Below are positions 23,365-33,002 of a DNA stretch of 64,000 nucleotides, one piece after another. Below the pieces are notes generated by a model. The model was given only the letters and a program-made list of their open reading frames with translations, was not told where the DNA came from and searched no databases. The stretch covers positions 61,178,001 to 61,242,000 of the forward strand of contig OX465598.1 of assembly GCA_950022295.1 (NCBI GenBank). Reading direction: 5' to 3'. Within the stretch, counting starts at the first letter, position 1. Every line of letters starts with the position of its first letter. Source of the DNA: Bromus sterilis. Lineage: Eukaryota; Streptophyta; Magnoliopsida; Poales; Poaceae. The position numbers and the translations under genes are program-made.

Positions 23365-24273
23365 TCTCAATTGATGTTGTAGGTAGGTGAACAGTCCACG
23401 CTGGCCATTGTCCAGCGCCAAGCCCACCATCATCAGGTCGGCCGCTCGATCAAAGGCAGGAACCCGCTCGTTTTCCGGCCAGCCGCCTGCACCCACCGCT
23501 CCCGGCATCCTCCAGCCTCGATGCAAGAGGTTTTTTTAATGCATGAGTTTTCTTCTTCGGGTGCCCACTTCACGATCCATGTCCATCTTCATTGTGCCAT
23601 GGCCAGGGTCTTTTTGTTTTAACAATTGATACTGCTTTCAAACCACTAATTAAGGGATATTTTTTCAAAGATCTTACAAATAGCTCACTGCATGTGCGGG
23701 ATTTGTCACAGTCAGATAATCTTGATGAGATTTTGTTTCAACGCGAAAAGTAGTGGCTGGAATTCAGCCGGGGAGTTCTCACCCCCCGGTGATAGTTTAA
23801 AAAAAGAGTAGTGGCTGGATTTCTTTGTGTTTTATTGTAGATCGATAATTTTCAAAATGAGATATCTCATGAACCATGCATTCAAATTACAAACTGTTTT
23901 CATCGTTGTGTTATACGGGATGATATATTTAAAACTAAATTTTATGTTGATAAGTTTTAATCAAGATAGAAATTGTGCTCTCAAAGTGAACCAAGGTGTG
24001 CTTCTAAACTGCACTAACACATGCTTTCATAGAGTGCGAAGCACACATGTGCTTATGCGTGGAATACACCACATGCTTCACATCACACGGAAGCACATCT
24101 ATGCTTGGAAAAAAAAACCCGTAAAAAACAAGAAATTGAGAACAAGCTAAAAAATAATAAAAAAAAAGAACAGGAAAAAAGTATTCTACAAGGAAGCGTC
24201 GATCGTGCTACACGTGGTGGCACTGGAGCATTCCTCGCGCATTAAATACCTTCCACAAGGACGTGGTGTAAGT
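23365..24273. other. Unclassified intergenic DNA
   Basis: Part of 23480-23580 (CCGCTCCCGGC... GATGCATGAG...TCTTCGGG) resembles 7130-7180, so both are fragments of one repeat. The 107-codon frame at 23827-24150 has no recognisable domain. Confidence 0.35.
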
Positions 24274-24630
24274 GAGCTCGATTTCCTATGAGCTCTATGA
24301 ACAGTCAAATTGAAAAAAACGAAAAATAAAATAAATAATTTCTGATTTTTTTGTATCAACCATTGACAAATGTTTAAACTGTTTGTAAAATTTCATCACG
24401 AAATAACATTCGTGGAAGTCGCAGCAAAAAAACAAATTCGATGCTCCAAAATGTTATATGTTGAAGCATTTTGGAGTTTTTTTTTTCTTTTTTGCTGTGA
24501 CATCCACGAATGTCATTTCGTGATGAAATTTTAAAAGAATTCCAAACATTCATCAATGTTTAAACACAAAAATATCTGTTTTTATTTATTTATTTTACTG
24601 TTCATACCGAACTCATATGAGCTCGAGATT
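24274..24630. mobile_element. Long-hairpin foldback MITE
   Basis: The two halves pair over most of their length around a loop at about 24457-24470: AAAATTTCATCACGAAATAACATTCGTGG on the left against CCACGAATGTCATTTCGTGATGAAATTTT on the right, and GCTCCAAAATG against CATTTTGGAG at the loop. Outer ends contain GAGCTC-rich words in inverted order. No target duplication was fixed. Confidence 0.75.
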
Positions 24631-25660
24631 ATTAGGGGACTTTCCCTTCCACAAGGGCATCCATTAACTAGTTGCTCGGTGGCGTCCATTAACTAGTTGA
24701 TGGCATCCATTAACTAATGGCTCCTACAATGCTTACATTGGGGTCTTAAGGAGCCATGTACTGCTTTCATTAGGGGCGGTATAGATTAACTCGGGTTGTT
24801 AGATCGATAAAAGTGAACATCCTATATTTATTCGGAAATATCGTAATAGTAGGTCTCAATATATCATTTACATTTCAAGAAAAAATGTGTGCAAATCAGG
24901 TTAGTTATATATCATCCAAAGTTTTTGAAACCTTTTGTTAGCATATTTTTTGGGTCGTTATAAATTCAATTTTTGTAATACACATTTAAGCGTGATGTGT
25001 GCATTTTTTTAAGTACCTCACTCCTTACATTCTTACTCAAATTTAAAACAAAAAGGACTTTATTGGTCTACAATGTCATGACAATCAGTTCCTACAGAAA
25101 AATCTGTGGGCATTCTTTCAGAATACACGTGTGTGCTATAATTATAAACACGCAAACCCTCGTTTCTATTTTTTCATTCCATCCATGCCATTCAGCGTGT
25201 CACTGTAATTTGCGCTTGCCAGATGAGTTGGGTTATCATCTAAAAAAATGTGAGCACGGTTATTCTATCTACCTCCAATTGTACTTGGAAGGTGCCATGA
25301 TATTATGTTTCTTTTCTTTAAGAATAGGTGCTATGATATAATGACCACCAAATTAAAACACATCAGGCAAGATCCGCATGACTAACAAAAATGTATGATT
25401 CTTGGAAGTATAGTTGGAAAATGCAAGAAAACTTAGATTTATCTCTGTAAGTAAGTCCTATATGTTCAAACAACTTTAGGGTAAGCATCTATGATACTAA
25501 TGGCATCTAACTATTGTTGAGCAAAAATACATGGAAAAGAGACTTGAAAAATGACTTTTTGGTTGGAAAGCCAAATTTTTGCCTTATGTGTAGGAATGGT
25601 TTTTATCAATTTCACTCGCAACAATATGGTTTTATGTGTGGTGTTCTTCTTTCACTTAAA
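24631..25660. other. Unclassified AT-rich DNA
   Basis: A small imperfect repeat of CCATTAACTAGTT-type words lies at 24659-24725 (three copies, 22-25 bases apart). Otherwise no structure or coding signal was seen. Confidence 0.35.
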
Positions 25661-25968
25661 AAAAAGGTTATCTGGATGCACGGTAGCCGCCACATTCTTG
25701 CTACCAACCGGGAACACCCTAGGGCCGCCGCCCCACAACCGCCCTACTAGCCCGAGTAGCAGCTGCCGCGACTGATTATCCAGGGTTTTAATTATGTATT
25801 TAAGACGTTTTGAAATGGAAAAGATGTGTTTTGCGCTGCCCATTGGCCGCCCGACGACCCAAACAAACACACCACAAACATTTGGTCTACGGATCCAAAC
25901 TGATAAAAAAGGAATCAAATTTAGATTGGTTTGGATCCCCTTGAGTTTCTGTTTCCCTTATCAACAAC
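25661..25968. repeat. 308-bp direct repeat, copy A
   Basis: Matches 27158-27465 at an offset of 1497 with roughly 14 differences, from AAAGGTTATCTGGATGCA to TTTCCCTTATCAACAA. It lies about 2 kb upstream of the gene at 27758. Confidence 0.9.
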
Positions 25969-27157
25969 TAGGAAACATGCCCGTGCGTTGCAACGGGAGA
26001 AAAAATGTGTATGCCCCCAGCTAATAACTACCGTTCAATCGTTGTGCCTCACATGTGTTGCCGTTTATCCTCCTTTTCGTTCTTTTCGACAATGACCACG
26101 ATATCAACCTAATGGCAATGTGTTCTGGTCCATCTCAAGATGATGATCTAAATATAAAATCGATGAAAATCGAAAGTGCAAGCATGTAAGAATAATTTAA
26201 AACTTTTGAAAATGTTTTTAAATGTATTTGAAAAAAGTGTGCTTAAGTAAATGTTCTTCAAAGCTCCAGAAATACGACCCATTATAAAATTTCAAGGTTT
26301 GGGATGTCATCATTTTAAATATTAATTATTTAACCATAAATGCAATTAAATTTCAAATCAAATATCTATTAATATGAGAGAGAGTTTCACATTGTGAAAT
26401 TTCCTAAATTTTAAAATACTCTTAAAATAATAGTAGGAGGTGTTGTATATTTTCGATAAATTTGAAAACACAAATACTCCGTCCGATCTATCACAACTAA
26501 ATATAAAAAAATTATGCACTAAACCTCACGATTTCAAAGCGATTTTTTATAGAAAAATAAATTATTAATTACCTCGCATTTTAATTTTCTATACGACAAT
26601 TATTTTTATAAATGCACATATGTAGTTGCTATCATTATTTTAGGTTTAGTTAATAGTGATGTCTCCACTCACTCCATTCAATGTTGTTTTCGTTTCATAT
26701 CGTCTCGCCAGTATATTTTGAAGGTAATAAATTAATAAAAACACTTATTTTTATATTTTCATTAATTTTTAATAGTTTTTACTCTAAAAAATAGTTATTT
26801 AAAAAAAGATTTAATAATTAAATTATAAATTGTATGTTCCTCATTTTTATTCACATCTCGCTATCTATAGGCTTTATAAAAAAACATCATTTTATTCACC
26901 TTGCTAAACACAATAGTCATAACTGGTCCAATAAACTTAATATATAGGACCACAATAATTTATGAGCATTTTGTTATTACAAAAAGTCCTTCTCATCTAT
27001 AGCTAAAAAATGAAATGCTCATCAATTAGTGCGGTCCTTTTTTCAAATAGGAGTTTTTTCATGTGTTTTCTAGAATATGTGTTAAACATTTTTCAAACAC
27101 ACGTTGAACGCTTTCTTTGATGATACAATATACTTTCTTTAACTCGGTGAATATTTG
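25969..27157. other. AT-rich DNA between the two direct repeats
   Basis: Starts with a CATGCCCGTGCGTTGCAACG word and continues AT-rich without a frame over 60 codons. No polypurine tract or primer site was found, so an LTR-retrotransposon reading of the repeat pair is not supported. Confidence 0.4.
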
Positions 27158-27465
27158 AAAAAGGTTATCTGGATGCATGGTAGCCGCCACATTCTTGCTA
27201 CCAACCGGGAACACCCTAGGGGCGCCGCCCCACAACCGCCCTACTAGCCCGAGTAGCAGTTGCCCCCACTGATTATCCAGGGTTTTTATTATGTATTTAA
27301 GGCGTTTTCAAATGGAAAAGATGTGTTTCGCGCTGCCCGTTGGCCGCCCGACGACCCAAACGAACACACCACGAACATTTGGTCTACCGATCCAAACTGA
27401 TAAAAAAGGAATCAAATTTAGATTGGTTTGGATCCCCTCGAGTTTCTGTTTCCCTTATCAACAAT
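27158..27465. repeat. 308-bp direct repeat, copy B, next to the gene promoter
   Basis: Second copy of 25661-25968, ending about 290 bases before the start codon at 27758, so it probably lies in or next to the promoter of that gene. Confidence 0.9.
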
Positions 27466-27757
27466 TGTATCCCTTTTTTTTTTACAGTCGTATACCTTTT
27501 TTTTAGGGGTAAACAATTAGGGGAAGCATCCTGCAAGGAGGGCCGGCGGCGGTCGCAGTCCGCTGAAGAAGGCCCGAGAGAACCCCCCAAGCGCACGTCG
27601 TTCGTCCGGCCGTGTGGTGGATCCATCCATCCCTCCCCCACCCGAGGCGAGACGGAGATATCCCCGTGTGTGTCCTGCTCTTGGCTTCTCCCGCATCCCG
27701 ATAGCACACCAGCAAGCAAAAACCCCCTCCCCCTCCCTGCTCCAGCCCGCCCGCCGC

Positions 27758-30700
27758 ATGGCCTCTCTCCTCCGCACGGCCGCCGCGCTCGCGCCCCCGC
27801 CCACGTCCGCCCGGGAGCCACGGCGTCCCTCGTGCGCTGCCTCCCTCGCCTGCTCCCGCCGCGCGCCGCCGCTCGTCGCGGCCCGGCTGCGGCGACTGGG
27901 CCCCGACGAGGCCGTGCACACAGCGACGCAGGTGAGGCGTGCCGTCCCCTTCCCCCGGGTTCCTTCGTCTGTACCAGCGTCCGTAGATTGTGCTCTTTCT
28001 TCCATATAAGTCTCGATGGATATGAAGTGAATTATGTTCTGACGAAGATGTATGCGCTATTAGATTTTCTGATGATTTATCGGTGCTTGTTGAAAAATTA
28101 GATATGGGAGTTGGAATTTCGAAACCGAAATTTGCATACTACCAACCTATGACTTACCATCGGCTGCTTTTTGCACTAATATAAGCGGCACCGGCCAATC
28201 AATTTCCCCTTAAGAGTTGCTTGTTCAGATACATGTAATTCAAGATCTCATTTCCTAAAAGCTTTATGGCTTTAGATTCGCAAACCTTTTGGGCTTGGCT
28301 TATTGTCAAGTGGCCTTGGTAGGAATCTTGGAACTTTTAAAGTCTGATATTTGCTTTTCAGTTGTTTTATGTTCAGTTGAACAGGTGCTGATATATGCTA
28401 TTCCGTGTGTTGTTTTGAGTGGCTTCGGTAGGCATCTTGGACTTTTAAAGTAGTATGATATTTGCTTTTCAGTTGTTTTATGTTCAGTTGAACAGCTGCT
28501 GATATATGCTATTCCATGTATTGTTTTGAGTGGCTTTGGTAGGCATCTTTGAAATGCTATATGCCATATGATCTGAACAGGAATCTTTGAACGATTTATT
28601 CTTCACATGGGTAGGAATCTCCAGAATTCTGAGTTGGCAGGCTATGTAACTCCAGTGTAACGAAAGCATTTTAGATGTGCCGACCACATACCTCTGTTCC
28701 ATATCTGATATAACTAGACGAGCGTAGTCAATTCGGATCATTGTGCAGGAGTGCAAACCATAAATCTTAGATATTGCTCTACTTATTTCATGTCAGTATG
28801 TTGTAATATATTTGGTTTTCACTAATGATTTACTGCCAGGGGCTGTTTTTATTGTGATCGTATAGTTTCGCTGCGGATACATGGGAAGAGATGGGCAGGA
28901 AGGTGATGGGAGGAGTCTAGGACAAGATGAAGCTATTATGTTTGGGCCAGATGATGATGATGGTGCAAAGATTCCTACTCAGATAGAGACTCTTGTTAGA
29001 GGCACTGCAACAGTTGAGGCTCCAGAATACAAGCCTCTGCCAGATCTCGATTACCTTCAGGTGCCTTTTACTGTTCTCTTTTCATTTTGTTTGAAGTTAA
29101 CATTTGTTCCATGCAGTCAAGTAATCTTTAGTGAGTGATATGAACCAATATTTGTCTTGTATGAGTTGATTTTATCTTATGGATTGATCTCATCTCATTG
29201 ACGGTAATACAGGAATTGCTGGCTATTCAGCAGCAAGGACCCCGATCGATAGGTTTCTTTGGTACCCGCAACATGGGGTATATGCATCAACAGCTTATCG
29301 AGATCCTGAGTTATGCTATGGTCATAACAGTATGTCACTGAGCTATATCATATCGTTGTTCACTGGATCTTTGATTCGCCCGCACCTCTATTTAATGTCT
29401 ACATGTTAATTGCAGAAAAATCATATATTCACATCTGGTGCTTCTGGGACTAATGCAGCTGTTATTAGGGGTGCTTTGAGAGCTGAGAAGCCAGAATTGC
29501 TTACTGTAATTTTGCCTCAAAGTCTACAGAAACAACCTCCTGAAAGCCAAGAGCTATTATCTAAAGTAAGAAGTTATGGTATTTTAATTGTGTATAGGTC
29601 CTTTCTAGTTTATTTTTGTTCCAAATCATTTACTGGAATACTATATGGCTTTGGGTTCACTTTCTGGTTTAATTTTGCCTCAGCTTTCATTTTGTACTAG
29701 ATTTCTACTCTTGCCATTTCACGATATTGTATGGCTAGATTGCTCATTACAATCAGTGCAACCAGAACAAAATTATGGAAAAGATTCATTATGTGAGAGT
29801 TCCATGTAATCTTAAATAATGTGAAGTCATGAGCTGAACCCTTCAATCAACTTGTGAATGACCTTTTTTTTACCCTGTCAATGAACTGTGTTTATTGAAC
29901 CGACATCATGGTCAAAGACTATAATCGTCGAGTAATTGAATCGTCTGTATTGCGACCCTTGAGCTTGCAAGCTCCCATTATCAGAGAATTATATCACCTG
30001 ATATGTCCAATTTTGTACCAGAACCGTAGGGGACCCTATGGTAATTTTCTTGTAATAACAGAAGAAACAGAAACAGAAGGTTCTAAAAGTAACATGATCC
30101 ACTTCGAGTAAGAAAGGCAGGAGGAACACTCACGGAGGGGCTAAAAAGGAAGGAAGGGGGGGGGGCACTCAAATCTGATGTGTTCATTATGAGAGCCATC
30201 TTAGAAATGCGTGCACTTATCCTCTTCTCATTCAGACCTCAGATTTTTAATCTTGATCATGCAATACAAGCACGTCAGGGGAAATAGCCTGTCCTTTCCT
30301 TCCTCCTTGAGCTTGTTGCGTTTGCTACATTCCCTCCCCAAGCTAGCTCCTCTTTTCCAGAGTCTACACAGCCCTCTTTCCACTCATTTTTGGCTAGCCA
30401 TAGGTAACGCGAGGTAAAGGTATCATGAAGGACCATCAACAGACAGATCTCGATCTGGACACCTTAGGATTTGGACTCCTGGGTGGCTGGGTCTGCTCCT
30501 CCCCATCTTCTCCACCCACTGAAGGATACCAGCGTGGTTAAAGCATCTCAATCTGCTGTCCACGGTGGTAGAAGGTGCTATCTTTGGGTTATTCGCCGGT
30601 AACGCTGTTTCTGATATGGACCCCACTGGCTGACCTGACCTGCAATCTCCAAGAGCTATCTGTGCCAAGGAGCATAGTTGAACTGGAAAAAACCGGAACC

Positions 30701-31931
30701 AGAGCCTCCACCGGTCTGTTAAGCGCACTGGACCGCCCGCGCTGCCGAACCGGGAAAAACCGCACAAACCGGGGTCAAACCGGCGGTTTTTGAGAAAACC
30801 GGGCCTAAAAGGCCGCGGTCTGACCGCTGAATTAATTACGCGAGAGTAAAATATACTGCATGGGACGGGATTCGAACTCCCGACCTCGTGCGCGCGCGAG
30901 TACTGGGCTAGCCACCTGGCCAGACGCTGGTTCTTGTTAACCTTGTACACGTATGTTTTAAATACATTACGTTTTTAACAGATAATTATGATTTCTTTCT
31001 TATTCTATCTTTAGAAAACCAGCAATTGAACCGGGCGAACCGGCGGTACAACCAGTGAACCGCGAACCGAAGCCCTCACCGGTTCAGTCGCCGGTCTGGT
31101 TTTTTAAACTATGCCAAGGAGGCACTGCTACGCCAGAGACATGGGTCACATTTCCATTTCAGGGTCCTTTGGTGTCCTGCCCTGAAAATTTTCCAACCAG
31201 TCCAGATTCCAAAGATGTCAATCCTTCTGAGGCCATCTCTCCTCAAAAGGAAAACTTGAACAACACTATGTTTATTGATTGATTAATCAGGAGTGTCTTA
31301 TATGGCGATTTGAGTTAACAAATAAAACCGCAGAACTAAAAACTTTAGGGATTCCCTGGGATTCTTGGTAGCTTACTAGACCCTTACTGCTGCATGATTT
31401 AATTCCAACAAAGTGCCTCACATAAGTTAATTCGATGTCCTGCTCTAGCTTGCAAACTGATGCTCTGTTTTCATGTGGTACAGTCGACATTTTTCAGTGA
31501 CATTCTGTTAATTTATAGGTACAAAACTTGATCGAGAAACCTCAGTATGACCATCTACCACTAATCGAGGCTAGCAGGTTCGGTAGCTTTCTGTTGAAAT
31601 TACATTTATTCTTAGTGGTATAACATTATGTTGCATTTACTGTTGTACTTATGTTGTTTCTGTGTCTGAGTATTTCGTCAGTCGATTTATCACACTTGAT
31701 ATTATTTTGTTGATCTATATTTATTTGAGATAGCTGTTTTAGATTACGTTGGTCTTGTGCCATTACACTATAAAGTAACTCTTATTATTTTTCAGGTTAT
31801 GCAACATGGACATCATCTCAAAGGTCCAACAGGTGATATGCTTTGCGTTTCATGACAGCAGGCTGCTGATGGAGACATGCCAGGAGGCGAAGAACATGCG
31901 GAAGATCGTAACTCTCTTCTACTTGGATTAG
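27758..31931 (+). CDS. Probable plastid-targeted Rossmann/SLOG-like protein, six exons
   Basis: Deduced exons: 27758-27931, 28866-29060, 29213-29329, 29416-29565, 31519-31577 and 31796-31931 (stop TAG). All introns are GT-AG and the phases fit, giving 276 residues. Residues 1-58 are rich in Ala, Arg, Ser and Pro with few acidic residues, like a chloroplast transit peptide. Residues 59-123 are an acidic linker. The conserved core starts at residue 124: IGFFGTRNMG (136-145), FTSGASGTNAAVIRGAL (167-183), TVILPQSLQKQPPES and ICFAFHDSRLLMETCQEA near the C terminus. The glycine-rich GTRN and SGASGTN motifs are those of DprA/LOG-like (SLOG) nucleotide-binding folds, and I recall similar proteins in cyanobacteria. 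The biochemical role is unknown. The GC-rich first exon is usual for grasses. The ATG opens the first plausible transit-peptide frame; in-frame sequence upstream looks untranslated. Confidence 0.87.
27932..28865 (+). other. Intron 1 of the SLOG-like gene, with a 111-bp tandem duplication
   Basis: Donor GTGAGG after CAG, acceptor GATCGTATAG. Within it, about 28324-28555 consists of two copies of a 111-base unit (GATATTTGCTTTTCAGTTGT at 28346 and 28457) with a few differences. Confidence 0.8.
29566..31518 (+). other. Intron 4 of the SLOG-like gene, carrying a transposon
   Basis: Donor GTAAGAAG, acceptor AATTTATAG. At 1953 bases it is the largest intron of the gene. Part of the length comes from the 441-base element at 30672-31112. 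No other coding signal was seen in it. Confidence 0.8.
30672..31112. mobile_element. Non-autonomous hAT-like element with a tRNA-like module, inside intron 4
   Basis: Perfect 8-base duplications GCCAAGGA lie at 30664-30671 and 31113-31120. The ends are imperfect inverted repeats (GCATAGTTGAACTGG.. and, from the right, ATAGTTTAAAAAACCAG..), followed by many ACCGG words. An 8-base target fits hAT. On the minus strand at about 30865-30920 it contains an RNA polymerase III B-box-like word AGTTCGAATCC within CGGGAGTTCGAATCCCG, and a weaker A-box-like TGGCTAGCCCAGT. Confidence 0.75.
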
Positions 31932-32334
31932 CTAGCACCTCAGTCAGGGCTCGTCTCCCCTTTTTGTCCGTAGGCTGGTGAATTGGATGCTACTTGGTTT
32001 AGCCATTCCTGTATACACTAAAAGCTCTGGAGTAGGTTCGGGTTCGGGGCATAACAGCGCGTCTTCATTTGAAGAACGTCATTTTGCCCATTATTCAATT
32101 TCTCGGTAGAAACAAAATAAGCCTGTCGATATGTCTAGTCCGTCAGTAAAGAAAATAATTCAAGCTCTTATTATTGAAAAACTGTCATTTTTTTAGATGT
32201 ATTTCAATCAGGGTTGACCACCTCAACAATGTCACAGCCAGAGGGTTGCCAAACCTTCAAAGGTATATATGGTCTCAAAAGGTTTTAGGATCTGTGATGC
32301 ATTTCACTCAATGCAAAACCAGTCTTTTAACACT
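31932..32334 (+). other. 3' flank of the SLOG-like gene
   Basis: Presumed 3' untranslated region begins after the stop at 31931. An AATAAG word at 32111 is a possible polyadenylation signal; no canonical AATAAA is close by. Confidence 0.4.
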
Positions 32335-32615
32335 GCCTCCTTTGGTTTGGAGGAATTATGTAGGAATTCCAGAGGACAATATTTCTATAGAGAAATTCCT
32401 TTAGAGCTTTTTGGTTTGTAGGAATAGAATCCTATTCCTATGGAGGAATTCTTCTTATCCTTCACATTTCATAGGAAAATAAACATTAGCCTACACTAAA
32501 TGGAAAAAACCATATGATGTGAACCAAAGAGCATCTCCTTTCCTATTCATATAATTTGAGATACATGTCATCCTATTTCAGTATGATTTTCATACCCTAT
32601 GAACCAAAGGAAGCC
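32335..32615. mobile_element. MITE (Tourist-type, TTTGGTT termini), copy 1
   Basis: Left end GCCTCCTTTGGTTTGGAGG and right end CCCTATGAACCAAAGGAAGCC are imperfect inverts. Its interior (TTTTGGTTTGTAGGAAT, GATGTGAACCAAAG, CCTTCACATTTCATAGG) matches the copy at 37263-37539. It lies between the two convergent genes. Confidence 0.75.
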
Positions 32616-33002
32616 GAAAAGGATATCTGGCTGAAAACAATGCAAAAACAATCCTTCTACATTATGTCTGTCTCTGAAAGATTACAGAAGAAAAAATATT
32701 ACAATGGATTAAGCACGCTTGGTACAAAAAGTGACAAAGCTGTACTTCAGGGAAACTTAGGGATACTGCTACCATAGCATGAACCCTCCCCTGTTTTGTG
32801 TGCCTTCTACCAGCAAGCCTATAAAAAACCACTTTAATTTACAACATTTCAATACGCAGCAAATCGTTTTGCTGAGAAAACCCACACCGCGAGGTACTAA
32901 AATATCCTCCCTCCCTATGCACCATATAAACAGTCAGCACTGAAACTGTCAAAAGCAGCTCGACGCAGGTCAGTCGTTGAGCAGCGGCGGCAGCAGGTCA
33001 GG
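32616..33002. other. Intergenic or 3' UTR sequence between the two convergent genes
   Basis: Only 387 bases separate the MITE from the stop codon of the minus-strand gene; its 3' untranslated region should lie here. No further feature was seen. Confidence 0.4.

Noticed and set aside
25661..27465. Small LTR retrotransposon (TRIM) with 308-base LTRs
   Set aside because: No primer binding site, polypurine tract or flanking target duplication was found.
27384..28005. Minus-strand frames of 138-162 codons over exon 1 of the SLOG-like gene
   Set aside because: Low-complexity Gly/Arg-rich shadows of the GC-rich first exon.
30860..30925. A functional tRNA gene on the minus strand
   Set aside because: Only the B-box arm is convincing; acceptor and anticodon stems do not form a proper cloverleaf, and it lies inside a transposon.
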